A model generated the notes under the pieces. It was not told where the DNA came from. It searched no databases and saw only the letters and a program-made list of their open reading frames with translations. This document shows positions 52,041 to 63,706 of a stretch of 64,000 nt of DNA, in pieces. Position 1 is the stretch's first letter. Each line of letters begins with the position of its first letter. The position numbers and the translations under genes were made by a program. This DNA is from CAWCAL01 sp963695075 (GTDB lineage: Bacteria; Actinomycetota; Acidimicrobiia; Acidimicrobiales; CAWCAL01): assembly GCA_963695075.1 (NCBI GenBank), contig CAVOFR010000007.1:496001-560000 (forward strand), in the 5' to 3' direction.

Positions 52041-55000
52041 TCAGTGGCCCTCCGAGCCGTCGGATTCCTGAGCGACCATCGCGCATTGAACTCGAGTCAG
52101 AGACCTTGCCGTCTTGAGGAAGGCGTCACCTTTGCCGGCCAGCGACTCGGCACCCGACTTCGTCGAGGATGATCCGACTATCGGTGGACGTCTTCACTCT
52201 CAGCGCGAGCTGGGCAGGAAGGTTCGATCTGACGACGGTGCTCAGTACCTCGGCCGATGGCTTCTGAGTCGCAAGGATCAGGTGAATCCCCGCCGATCGA
52301 CCCTTCTGGGCGACCCGCTTGAGGCTGGCCTCGATCTGCTTTCGTTCGTCCGGATCTGAGGTCAGGTCCGCGTACTCGTCGAGGACGATCAGCCACCACG
52401 GGATGCGCTCAGCTGGTGCGACGCCGGCGTTGTACTCCGAGAGCGATTTGACCTTGCGCGAGCGGAAGAGCTGGTTGCGGCGATTCATCTCGTCGACCGC
52501 ATCGCCGAGGACTTCGATGGCGTCGTCGGGCCAGTAACCGATCTCGCCGCGTACGTGGGCGCTTTCCTCGAAGTCGACGAGCTCGGTCCCTTTTCCGTCG
52601 ACCAGGAGGAATTGGAGCGCATCAGGTGTCCGGCGTGCTGCGAGACCCCGGAGGATGACTTCGAGGGCAATGGATTTCCCAGATCCGGTCGTACCAGCGA
52701 TGAGTAGGTGGGGCGTATCCGCGGACGAGAAGTCGACCGATCACCGGGTTGCCATGGACGTCCTCGCCGATTGGCACCGCCAGGTTCTCCGGGTCGTCGC
52801 GGGTGCGCGTGAGCAGATCAGCGAAATCGACGAAGTAGCGGTCGTCGTCGTCCTTTGGGACTTCGAAGACGACAGCGCCCCGGTCTACGAACGATCGGAT
52901 CGACATCTCGGCCGGTAGATGAAGTGCAAGCTTGAGGTCGTCGAGTTTGCCGGTGACGTTGTGCGCTGCGACACCGGTGTCGGGTCGGACCCTGTATGAG
53001 CAGAAACCGGGTCCTTCGAGGTACGGATCGGTCTCATTTGGGGTAACGGAAACCCCGAGCTGGTCGAGCCGGTCGAGGATGGTCTGCATCTGGTTCTCGA
53101 GCGCAGCCGTGTCCATTCGTTTCCTGGATCGTGGTGAGGGTTCCACCGGAGGTACGTCGGGCTCTGGTTCTGGGCCAGGGCTCGGTTCGTCCGCTCCGCC
53201 CGCCCTGCCGGCGCCATCACCGGTCGTCGGGGGATCGGTGGTGTCCTCGGTCTCGTCTGGCTCTGGCTGACCGAGCCATGAGGGCGTGCGGCTCTCCGGA
53301 TCCTCCACCGCGTCGTGGGTCGCATCGGCTTGGGCAACTCGTGGCTCGGCTTCATCTGCTGCTGCGGCCGCGATCTCATACGGATCGACCCAGCGTTCGA
53401 TCCGATGGAGGATCTCGCGCGCCCTAGCTCCGTTGATGACGATCAGTCGATGGCCACCGGGGCTCTCTGCGCCTGGGTCGAAGTCAGCGGGGCTGGACCA
53501 CGCAGTGACACACACGACGCCGGCGGTCGGGTCGATCTGGTACCTCCCGGATCGGATGTCGTCTCTGATCTCTTCTTCCCGAGCAGGATCGCCCAGGAGC
53601 GGACTGGTGGCAGGTCGTGGGACGGTACGTCCTGGCGAGGGAGTTGATCGAATGCCCCGAGGAGCTCTCGTCGCCAAAATGGAGCGTCATGGTTCTCGCC
53701 CTCGGGATCCGCGGCGAGCGCGTCGTCGAACAGGCAAAGAGCCCGGGTGACCTGGTCGTCGGCGACGCCCAGGTCGTACTCCTGTCGAAACTTGGACTCG
53801 AGGGCCAGGAGGCGGATGTGAGTTTCGTCTCCCTCTCTCCATGCACATACCCGGAGAAGGTCAGGGCGCACGCGGTTGGCTCCGCCGAACCACTCGGTGT
53901 GTTCATCCAGGCTGACCCAGTACTCGAATCCGCCGCCGGCGAAGTCCGGCTGGCTGCTCCTCGGCGATCGAGTAGCGAGCCAGGATGAGACCGAGGATCT
54001 CTTCGATCGTGCGGCCGAGACCTACCGCGCGGAGCATGAGACCGGGAACCACTTGGCGACCGATCTCGTAGAGACGTCCGGCCAGGTGGCCGCCCGCCGC
54101 GGGTCGAGGTCGAAGTCGTCCTCGAGCCTCGCCCGAAGGCGGGCCGACACCCATTCGCGACCAGCGGTCGAGCTGACGACGATCGTGTACATCTGGTTCT
54201 TACCCGACACCGGGTTTGACCGTGATGACATCGGGAGCGTCGGTCAGGGCGTCGATCTGATCGCGACCTATGAACGGATCCAGCGTGACGACCCAGTGCG
54301 CCGTCCGGTGCAGCTTGGCGAAGAGGTCCACGTTCCGGTCGAACTGGACCTGGAGCGTGAAGAAGTCGGTCCCGTCGGGGTCGTCCTGACTCAGTGGTTG
54401 CTGGGCGATGTCGCCGCACGGACAGGGTCGACCATGCTTCGAATACGGGATCGGGAGACGCTGGCAGCAGGACCTGGGACACGTTGATCGTGCCTGGTGA
54501 CGGCGCGCGGTTGTAGCTCGATCGGTCGACCCACGGGTCGTATGAGCCGCCGACGCCCGACTCTCGGCGTCGCGTCTCGGGCAGCGGAGTGCTATGGAGG
54601 CCGAAGAGGTTCGGTGCGATCGCGACGTCGATTCGCTCGAGGAGATCGTCGAGGTCGGCGGGACGGGTCATCTCGCCAGTCGTGGAGGACGAGACGAAAG
54701 GGAGGTAGCAGTGATCGGCCTCGACCTTCTTCGTCGTCGAATGCGGACAGTAGCGGTCGCGACTACATCGTGGTCTGCGGACCTCGTGATGATGTGGAGT
54801 TCGAGGTCGAGCTTGGCGAGGTCGCGTTTGCGAAGCTGGTCCACGAGGCGTCTTGCCAATCGGTCGGCACCTCCGTGGCTCAACAGGAGGACTGACAATC
54901 CGGCTGTCTTGTGCGGGAACGCTGCGACGAATGACCGGATTGTGCCGACGATTTCGTCGATCGATGCAGCCGTCAAGTCGTTCAGCCATTCGGGCACTCC

Positions 55001-58000
55001 GTCGTCGTTGCTGCAACGCTGGCGTATTCCTCGTGAAGCCCCACTTCTCTCACCGCTGTGAAGAGTTCGATCGCTTGTCGTGACGAGCGGCGGGTGTCGG
55101 TGGGGAGATACATGGTCCAGCCAATCGAAGTAGAGCTGATCGTTCTCGGAGTTGAGCTGGAGTCCTCCTTCGAGTGCTCGTGCGCAGGAACTCGGTGAGG
55201 TGTCGTAGATGGTGGCCGAGCCATCGAGCCGAATCGGATGGGTTCCGAGGACGAGGATGTGGTCGTCCTCCGGACTGGGCGGTTTCGATGGTCGTCACGT
55301 CGTCAGTTCGGCGAGTGGGCCACCCATCGGAACGAGGGCGTCCCGGGCCTCCTGCAGGAGTGCGAGTCCAGTCGTCGAGGTATTCACTCGATGGCCGCTG
55401 CGAGGACAGTCCGTTCGTCGGCCATCGCTCTCAGGTGCTCGCTGAGCGAGGTCACGACCATCGGTGCGCCAGGCCTCCTGTCGGCACGGCTCGAATCGGA
55501 ACGCAGCGGCCTCCCACGTGTGCAGGGATCGGTCGATCCAGTCGTCGGCGCCGGGCCGATCAGTTGCCCTGTGCACCTCCAGCGGTTACGAGTCGGGCGA
55601 AGAGCACCAGACCCGGGATCTCCTCCGGGCTCCAACGGAATCGAATGAGTGGGGTCTTCGAGTCCGAGGTTCGCAATGCCAGCTGGAGTGGAGCCCACTT
55701 CTCAGCGTCGTCGGAGTCATCCGATTCGTCGCCTTGCTCTGCTTTCCGATCTCGTCGAAGACCTGGGCCATGACGCCGGTGTCGGAGCAGCCGGTCGTCG
55801 ATCTCGAGAGTGCAGCCGAGCGAGTCGATGGAGCTTCCCGACGTCGATGAGGGTGAGTCCGTAGAGGAAGCCGAAGAGTCGAGCGCTGTGTTCGCCCTTG
55901 TGATCGTCGAAGTGAACTTTCTCCCAGTCGCAGGCTGATGGTGGGAGCCTCGTCTCCGTCGGGATCGGCCGGAAGCGCCTTCAGGCCATTGAGGATCGCG
56001 ATCAGTGGGTCCGGTGCGCACTGTTCGCCTCGAAACACGAGACGGTCGACCTTCTTTCGGAGGCCCGGTGGGAGCACATCCGCGAGCGGTGCGCTGGTCC
56101 GGGTCCGGCTCGGCGGTCAGCAGCAGTTCTGCCGCTTCGCCGTCGCCGTCGTCGAGATCGTCTTCGATCTGGAGGTGATCGAACTCGTCGAGCCGATGGG
56201 GTGTTCCTCTTGCAGGTACTGCTCGGATGAGCCCGCCGAGGCCGCTGGTCGTCGCTTCTTCTCGAAGAGCTGTTCCCAGACAGCGAAGTCGACGTGCAGT
56301 TCCGGGGACGGTCCGGAGTTCTCCCTGATCGCGTCCAGGCGATCGCGCAGCTGGGTTCGCACTCGGTGGTCGCCAACTCGTTGCCCTCAGCGATCGACGA
56401 ACGAGGTGCTCGGTCGATTCGACTCGGCAGGTCGTCGTCTCGCAGATCCTTGCCTTGAGGGTTCCGTAGATCGGCCAGATGTTCCGGTTGCGTTCAGGCG
56501 CCGAGCACACTGATCCGGCGTGCTCGTAGAGGCGAGTATCAGGGAACAGATTGAGCCAGCTGAGTTCGTCGGCGAGCACTCCCGCATCTCCCGAGCCGGC
56601 GAGGGCCCGACCGAGGCCAGCGAGTCGGCCGGACGAAGTCGCGACGAAGCGGTCCAGCACCGAAGCGATGGCGCACCAGAGGCGAGGAGCCAGCCGTGGA
56701 TCTCGTCGAGTTCCGGCCGAAAGCGGCCGGTATGTCGAGCGGCCCGTGATTCTCGCTGTGGATCTGCCAGGCGATCGTCATAGAGCCGGTGCAGATGCTC
56801 ATGGAGGTTGGATCGGCGGCGCCCGATGCCCAGCACGTCCGGTCGGCAATGCTGTGCATGTTGTCGGAGGCCTTGCCGTCGCTCTGCTCGTCGACCTCCA
56901 CGAGCACGAGTCCGTGCTCGTTGGTGTTGCGGTAAGAAGTGAGCGTCTTGCCCTTCGGGGAGGAGGTGATCCGTCGAGTCCCGGAAGGTCGCGAGTGCCG
57001 ACCACGATCCGAATCGGCTCGCTGTGGCCTGGGATCCGCCATCCGTCCGATCTCGGAGACGTCACTCGGATCTCGTCGGATTTCGAATCCCGAGATCCGA
57101 ATGGCGGGGCCGCAGATTAGTCGGTGGCGCCGTCGGTGCGAGCGCTCTCGAATTCCTTCTAACACGCTTCGCCAAGAGCTGGCCGATGGCTGGCTGTGTT
57201 GATCGGTCATGCCACCTCCCCGTGCACCAGTCGCGTGGCATCGGAGTACTCGCTCATCATTCCGAGACCCGAAGATCCTGAGCGAGCTGCGTCTCGTTCT
57301 CGAGGAACTCGCCGGCGTCGACACGGTCAGTGAGCCGGATCGTTGCTGGCGGAGCGGCTGTCAGCAACGAGACCGAGCCGGTCCATCATGACATCCGGTG
57401 CAGAACGCATCGAACTCCATCTCCTCACCGGGCGCGAACGTCGAACAGACAAGGGCCTCGAGGAGCGGAAGTCTGAGCGTGACGTGTCGGGAACCGGTGT
57501 GCGCGTTGAGGCAACCGCAGGTCGCCATCGTGCCAGCGAAGAAACCGACGATGTTGTTCCGCCACGTACGGCTCTTCGTCGCAGCGACTCGAACTCGTCG
57601 GCCTCATCGGCCGGCCGAGGTCCGACGCGGATTCGTCGAAGACCTGGCGCAGTGCCCGATCGATGACACCTCGCGCAGCGTTCGAACTCCTTGCGCGCGA
57701 GACTACGCAATCGGCGAGGCACGGGTGACCAGCGCGGCAGGGAAGACAAACGGAGGTTCGTCGAGCGCCGAGCAGGCTCGATCGAGTTGGTGTCGGGCGA
57801 TGCAGAACGGCACGAAGTGCATCAGCAGTTCGACCTGCTTCGCACGTGCCATCCCGGAACGACCCGTGATGTTCGCGACTCCCGATCGAAGGACATCGAC
57901 CCACCGGCTCTCGTAGACCGCGCGCCGCGGCCTCTCGTGTGTCCGGGAAGTCCTTCGGATCGGCCAGATCATGGGTTGCGCAAGCGTTCGCGAGCTTGCC

Positions 58001-58561
58001 CAGCGGCCCCTCTGAATCGGCGACGAGTGCCGCCAACCCAGCCCGATTCTGTTCGAGGCGTTCGCTGTCGGGGTCAGAGCGGAGGATCATGTGGGCGAGT
58101 CCACCACCTCCCCGGTAGTGGTACATCTCGATGCTGGGTCTCCGCCTTCGTCCTCGGGGGACAGCGTCGTAGTGGATGAGTTCGCCGACGTAAGGGTAGA
58201 GATGTTGTCCGCCCCAGCCCGGGAGAGTGCGCCGGTTCGGGATCGGGACACGCAGTGACGCCAGCAAGGATCGGAGGATCTCGTCAGCGTTGCGCCGATG
58301 ACCCAGTTCAAATCCTCCTCGGTCAGATCATCGGGATTCGCCCCCATCCACCGCCGAGCGAAATCGTGGCCCCTTCGCCGGACGGTGAGAGTTTCATGCT
58401 CGGGGTATCCAGGCAGGACGCCGGAATCACCGCGAGCAGGTGCCCCAGGCGAGTGCGAGGAGTTCGAGGGTCACGTAGTAGCCGCGCCCCTGGGGTGCGA
58501 GCACGGCGCCGAACGCCTGTTGGGATGCCAGCGAGGCGATGTCGGATGCAGTTACGGCCAT
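52041..58561 (-). pseudogene. Giant FtsK/HerA-type DNA translocase, many frameshifts
   Basis: Continuous coding potential covers about 2170 codons in alternating frames. The start MAVTASDIASLASQQAFGAV lies 2 bases after the upstream ATPase stop. Mid-region pieces include MPEWLNDLTAASIDEIVGTI, VITVKPGVGKNQMYTIVVSS and LRVCAWREGDETHIRLLALE. The C-terminal motor has LALHLPAEMSIRSFVDRGAV, Walker A LLIAGTTGSGKSIALEVILR, FLLVDGKGTELVDFE, Walker B WWLIVLDEYADL and LILATQKPSAEVLSTVVRSN. Near 52740 one surplus G breaks VIVDFSSADTPHLL. DptH/DndH-like proteins share a large N-terminal part plus a FtsK-type motor, but homology is not established. Confidence 0.6.
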
Positions 58562-58563
58562 GG

Positions 58564-60366
58564 TCAGGGTCCCGTTGCCTGGATGACGTCGCCGAGGTCG
58601 ATGACGAGATGCGAAGTGCGGCCGTTCACGAGGACCGAGATCTCATCGGTTGCCACAGCGCCCTCGGCGAGGTCAGCGAGCTGGGCCATGATCCGGCGTA
58701 TGTCGGCCTGGAAGAACGACCGGCTGGTCAGGCCTTGTGCCGCCCGGCGCACGAACTCGAACTGGCGGCAGTCGAGATCGATGGCAAGCGGCGCACTGTC
58801 ATTGCCGTTGCTGTTGTCGAGGAGGATGTAGATGCGGCGGTGCAGCCAGTCGACAGCTCGTTCGAGATCGGGTTCGGACCCAGTGACGAGAGCCCACCAC
58901 TCGTCTTGGGGTAGGAGCTCGACAGATCCGGCGGTGATCTTCCTCGCCACGACCGATGCCGATCCACGGTGGGATGCGAATGCCGAATCGACAACGAGGA
59001 ATGAGCCTGAGCCGGACCCGCGCCGAGCTCCTTGGACGGCTTCGAGGCCGACGAGGATGCGGTCGCGGATCGGCTTGAGGTCCGTGGGTTCCAGGTCTCC
59101 GGTGATGATCCTCTCGAACTCGTCGTAGTAGCGAAGTCCCAGTCGCTCGGCGAACGGGATCGCTGGTTGCTCCGGCCCGGATCGGGTGTCGAAGTAAGAA
59201 CGGCGCCGCAGGAACGCGTAGAGACGGCGACGGTCTTGTGAATCGCGTCGGGCCTGTTGATGGTTCTTCGGAGCGGGCTTCCCACCCAGGTCGATATCGG
59301 GTGTGAAGACAGCGGTGCTGTCGTCGCGCCGGTCGTGATCAAGCGTATCGTCGACCGGTCTGATGGCCCGTTCGCCTGGGTCGAGCTTGTCCGCGGCGCT
59401 GAACACGCGTATGCCCTCGATCTCACCTGAGTTCAGCTGCGTGCCGAACATCACCTGGTGGAACATGTAGTTGCTCTGCCAGCCACGCTTTCCCCGACGC
59501 GCCTTCTCGTGCACGTCGGTGCACCGGAGCCCGCCGGTGATGGCGTGTGCGACAAAGATCAACAGCTCACGAATGGTGACTACATGGCCAGTCTGTTCGA
59601 TGATCCTGAGGAGGACCTCGGCCCCAGCTCGGCGACTCGCGCCTCTTTCGTCGTCTGCAGCGAGTAGCCGATGGTTCTCGTAGATCGGGCACTCGTCCCG
59701 TGCATCGCACAGCTCGCACGACGACCACTTCCTCCCATCAGTTGCCCAGCTGTTGATGGCTTGGGCGACGAGGCTGCGACCCCCGGGTGCAGCCACACTC
59801 TGGTGGTTCATGTCGATCACATGGACGTGTTCGACGACCGATGTCCGACCACTGGTGAGAACACCGTCGAGCGCATCTCGAAGTGGCTCGATATCCGGAG
59901 GGCCGTTGTTGAGCACTGCCCGTAGTTTTCCCTCGTTCGCGCACACCACCGTGACTCGATCCGTCGACCCGAGGCCAACGAGGAGAGCGCGGACGGCCCG
60001 GTCCGGATCAAGCTCGCTGAGATCCTTGACGATGTGTAGCCCCCGACCGTCTGGCGTCCTGGCGAGCGGCGAGCTGCCGTCGGTGCCGTAGGCCTTGAGG
60101 TGGGCACGAGGATCATCGATCGCTTCGTCCATGGCCGTCAGGAGTCGCCCACACAGATGTGTCTTGCCATGCCCGGCATCACCCGTGAGGATCACGAGCC
60201 GCGTCGTCGGCCGTCCGACCAACTCCAACACGAAATCGAACGCCCGAGTCTCGAGCTGGTCAGACTGTCGAGTGTCGACGTACTCCGCGTACAGCTGTCC
60301 GAAGTTGGCGTCGAATGGCTGATAGGCGGCGAGCCGCTTCACGTGTTGGTTCACCTGGTAGGCCAC
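58564..60366 (-). CDS. 600-residue P-loop ATPase, partner of the translocase
   Basis: Intact, from GTG 60366 with a strong GGGGGAGGG site upstream. Walker A is LVILTGDAGHGKTHLCGRLL near residue 62. DLSELDPDRAVRALLVGLG and RVTVVCANEGKLRAVLNNGP follow. A Cys cluster CELCDARDECPIYENHRLL near residue 220 could bind zinc. TIRELLIFVAHAITGGLRC and the C-terminal DIRRIMAQLADLAEGAVATD are helical. It resembles the DptF-like group of defence ATPases in size and motif, which I hold with low certainty. Two bases separate it from the translocase gene, so they act together. Confidence 0.65.
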   Translation of the reverse strand: MAYQVNQHVKRLAAYQPFDANFGQLYAEYVDTRQSDQLETRAFDFVLELVGRPTTRLVILTGDAGHGKTHLCGRLLTAMDEAIDDPRAHLKAYGTDGSSPLARTPDGRGLHIVKDLSELDPDRAVRALLVGLGSTDRVTVVCANEGKLRAVLNNGPPDIEPLRDALDGVLTSGRTSVVEHVHVIDMNHQSVAAPGGRSLVAQAINSWATDGRKWSSCELCDARDECPIYENHRLLAADDERGASRRAGAEVLLRIIEQTGHVVTIRELLIFVAHAITGGLRCTDVHEKARRGKRGWQSNYMFHQVMFGTQLNSGEIEGIRVFSAADKLDPGERAIRPVDDTLDHDRRDDSTAVFTPDIDLGGKPAPKNHQQARRDSQDRRRLYAFLRRRSYFDTRSGPEQPAIPFAERLGLRYYDEFERIITGDLEPTDLKPIRDRILVGLEAVQGARRGSGSGSFLVVDSAFASHRGSASVVARKITAGSVELLPQDEWWALVTGSEPDLERAVDWLHRRIYILLDNSNGNDSAPLAIDLDCRQFEFVRRAAQGLTSRSFFQADIRRIMAQLADLAEGAVATDEISVLVNGRTSHLVIDLGDVIQATGP

Positions 60367-60754
60367 GGTCCCTCCCCCTTCTGCCACCCTCATCAGGGCC
60401 GTGCGGGTGGCAAGTCTATGAGGCATCCGCCGACGGCGCCCAGTGGCCGCCAACGCTCAACAGGGGCAGTCGACAAACCGGAGTCTGGCGAGCTCTCGAT
60501 GGCCATGCCGTGGGTTTCAAACGACCTGATCGCCTTCGTGGGGCTGGCCTCCTCGACCCGAGCCCTGGCACTTGCGATCGTGCCACCTCTGGGGCTCGCG
60601 GCCTCAGTACAACATGGCCTGCTCATGGCCGGAGTGCTGGCGGAGGAGGTTTCATCCCGTGGGAACTGACGAGAATCCTGCATCCGCTGGCAACAGCGTG
60701 AACTCGTCGAGCGCAGACGACTACGCGCCGCTCGTCGACTAAGACCGGCAGGCT
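60367..60754. other. 388-base region without a secure gene
   Basis: It probably holds the promoter of the P-loop ATPase/translocase pair. Two overlapping short frames exist. The plus-strand one ends at 60669 and is hydrophobic (LIAFVGLASSTRALALAIVP). The minus-strand one, 60393-60626, is polar (MSRPCCTEAASPRGGTIASA). Neither has a good ribosome-binding site or a known relative, and either could be a remnant. Confidence 0.4.
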
Positions 60755-61195
60755 CTACCCGCACCGCCGGGTTCTCTCGGCATCGCTCATCCAGGCCAGC
60801 TGACTTGCCGGTTGGAGTACTACGCCGTGGGTCCGTAGCTCCGTGATGTGGTCGTCGAAGCGCTTCGCGATCCCGAGCCAGGCGCGGAGCTCGCTCTCCG
60901 TGGGAGGGAGGTCGTAGGAGCGGTAGTGGCAGGCTCGGCACAGCTGCGCCCATGACGCCGACACCTGCTCGGCCAGGTACTCGTCTTCGAGGTAGACGCG
61001 AAGCGACAGGAGCTGCGCACGGTTCGACACCCGCTCCATGGAGGGCTCGACGAGACGCCAGTAGTCGACGAGCGATGCTTCGATCGCCTGGCGGCCGAGG
61101 ACCGAGACGGTCCGGGGCCATCGGCCGACCATCACGCCGCTGGTCTTGCCCAGGCTCTCCGCGGCGAGCGTGAGGAGCGCTCCGGCCTGCGTCAC
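60755..61195 (-). CDS. Small helical partner of SMC-like ATPase
   Basis: 146 residues from GTG 61195, overlapping the ATPase stop (GTGA). It is helical: VTQAGALLTLAAESLGKTSG, RQAIEASLVDYWRLVEPSME, then a short motif LCRACHYRSYDLPPTESELR and AWLGIAKRFDDHITELR. The Cys-x-x-Cys-His could bind a metal. No family is named, but small proteins with this CxxCH...LPPT-type segment next to Rad50-like ATPases are familiar from actinobacteria. A two-gene operon is likely. Confidence 0.65.
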   Translation of the reverse strand: MTQAGALLTLAAESLGKTSGVMVGRWPRTVSVLGRQAIEASLVDYWRLVEPSMERVSNRAQLLSLRVYLEDEYLAEQVSASWAQLCRACHYRSYDLPPTESELRAWLGIAKRFDDHITELRTHGVVLQPASQLAWMSDAERTRRCG

Positions 61196-63659
61196 GACAG
61201 CTCGCTCAGCCAGTTGGTCAGCCTCTCGGTGGCTCGGACGAGGTCCTTCGGGTCGTCCTCGAAGTCGCCGTGAGCATCCCGCGTTGCACGAGCGGATCAC
61301 CCAGGTGGCTTCGCCTTTGTCTCGAGCCCGGAGTTCGTCGTCGATCTCGTCGCGACGGTCGGTCGTCGTCGAAGAGGGCGAGGGCCATCAGCTCACGTAG
61401 GCCGGGCGACCCGCCGAGGGCGCTGTCGACCTCGTCGTGTCGGTCTCCTCGCCCCAGGCGCCGGCGTCGGACCACCGTGATGGCGGCGGCCTCGACGGCC
61501 AGGCGGCAGTAGTTGGGGACCACCTTGCGTTTGGCGGCGTCGATCATGTCCTTCGTCATCGCGACGGCCATGGCGTCGTCGAGGGCGGTCTTGACCGGGT
61601 CCCAGGTGACCCGGGTCGAGACGACCGAGCCCGGCTGTCGGGTCACCTCGATCGTCTCGGCGGCGATACCGAGGCTGCGCACGGATTCGGGCAGCCGGTC
61701 GTCGTGGGTGAAGACGACGACCTGGCGGTCGGCGGAGACCTGCTCGAGCACCCGGGCCAGTCCGTCGACACGGGCGGGGTCCATGGCCTGGACCGGGTCG
61801 TCGATGACGATGAATCGGAACGGACTCTCGTCCATCGTGGCCCGAGGAAGGAAGAGGCTGAGCGCGAGTGCGTGGAGTTCGCCCTGGCTCATGACACCGA
61901 GCGCGGCGCACGGGACGCCATCGACGGTGACCTCGAGCGACACGCGACGATGCGTCGCCTTGCCTTCCAGAGCGACCTGCTCGAGCTGCACGTTGCTGCG
62001 ATGCCGGAGGAGTCGCCACAGCTCGCGTGCCTGATCGGCGATGGGCTCGAATCGTTCGTTCGCGGATCTCGCCGACCGCCGTCTTCAGCCACTCCTCGGC
62101 GACCTTCACCTGTTTCGCCCGAGCCGACGCCGTGGCCGCGTCACGGGCCTGGCTGACCCATGCCGCGATGGCGATGGCGGCCGGTCGCCAGACGGTCTCG
62201 TGTTCGTCGAGCCGCTGCTGGGCGGCCGTTCGGGCCGTCGTCGCCAGGTCTGCGACCGGTCCGAAGGATCGGAGACGTTCGACCAGGGCGACGTCGGTGT
62301 CGGGCGCGTCGGCCCACGCCTGCCAGGCCGCGGCGGCCTGTATCGCCCCGCCGATCGCGTCGTTCTCGATGAGTGCCCGTGGTGCCGGCGTGATGGCGGT
62401 CCGGGCGTTGCGTCGCGCCCGGTCGACCTGCGTCGGCCAGTTCGGTCGCCTGTTTGGCGTCGGCGTCGAGCTGCTCGATCTCGGCGTCGATCCGGTCGCG
62501 CCAGGCGTCGTCGAGCACGCCGGCGGTGCCGCACACCGGGCAGGTGGTCGAGTCGTCCTCGTGGTGATGGTCGCGGGCGGCTCGGAGAAGGTCGGCCAGT
62601 CGCCGGGCTCGGCCGCGTCGGTGGAGACGGCGTCGGCGGCGGCCTCCAGTGCGGTCTCGAGATCGGTGGCCGCCTTCTCGAGGCGGTCGGTGTCTGGGAG
62701 TTCCAGAGCGGCCAGCGCCTGCAGCGACGCCGTGACGATCGTCCCGGCCGGCTTCCTCGCCGGCGATCAGGTTGTCGAGGCCGTCGAGGTCCGGCGGTCG
62801 CTTGGCCAGCGAGCTCGAGTGCGGTTCGGGCTCGCTGGTCGTCGACGCTCTCGAGCTGTTCCTTCAGCGCCTTGGTCGCGCCGGCGAGCTCCTTGGCGGG
62901 CTTCTCCAGGCCGAGGCGCGTCTTCCGGAGGACCTCGGTCGCGGCGATCCCGTCGTCGAGCCCGAGGAAGGCGGACATCGCATCGTGCATGTCGGCCGGT
63001 CCACCCTCGAGCATCGAGCCCGAGCTCGTTGTAGGAGAGGAACGGGCGGTAGTTGTCGAGGGGTCCCTGCCAGTCGAGGACATCGAGGCTGCCGGTGAAA
63101 CCGCCGGGGAGGCGGATCTCGTTTCGGACTCGTCGAGCTCGGCGTCTGGCCCCCACCACCGGCGGGCCTCGGTCGGCTCGGCGTCGTCCCTCGAGATGGA
63201 ACCGAGCGTCTACGACTGCGCTCTCGCTCTGGTGGAGGTTCCGCCAGCCCTCGCGCCAGACCGCCGAGCGATCGGCCCACCGGAGGTTCGCGCCGGTGAG
63301 GAGCATCTCGAGCCCCTCGGCGAACGACGACTTGCCCGAACCGTTGCGCCCGACCACGAGGGTGAGTCCCGGGCCCGGCTCGAGCTGGAGTTCGGTGTGC
63401 GGGCCGATGCCGCGGAATCCCTCGGCCCCGATGCCGGCCAGGAACACCTTGCGCTGACGAGCGCCGGACTTGGATTCCTCGGCCGCCGGCAGGGACTGGC
63501 CGCCGAGCACCGCCTCGACCGCCTCGGGTCCCTGAATGCGGCCTCGATCAACGGACCGAGCTCATCCTGCAGTTCACCGTTGGCGAGCTTGTCCCGCAGG
63601 TGAGCGATCAGGGTGTCGGCTACGACCCCGGTCGAACTGGCCACCGTGTCTTCGGACAT
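61192..63659 (-). pseudogene. SMC/Rad50-like AAA ATPase with zinc-hook-like CPVC, several frameshifts
   Basis: About 820 codons from ATG 63659 (MSEDTVASSTGVVADTLIAH). Walker A is LTLVVGRNGSGKSSFAEGLE after a RecF-like ITAEGFRGI-type strand (GIGAEGFRGIGPHTEL). The coiled-coil middle contains CPVCGTAGVLDDAWRDRID, like a zinc hook. The C-terminal lobe has signature LGVMSQGELHALALSLFLPR and Walker B FRFIVIDDPVQAMDPARVD, then VVVFTHDDRLPESVRSLGI. Frame changes occur near 63530, 63010, 62850 and elsewhere. It ends ATERLTNWLSELS, overlapping the small partner. Such ATPases process or sense DNA ends. Confidence 0.65.
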
Positions 63660-63706
63660 GTGCTTGCCCACCCCCGTGTTCGCGGCTGTGGTCGGCGACC
63701 GTAGCA

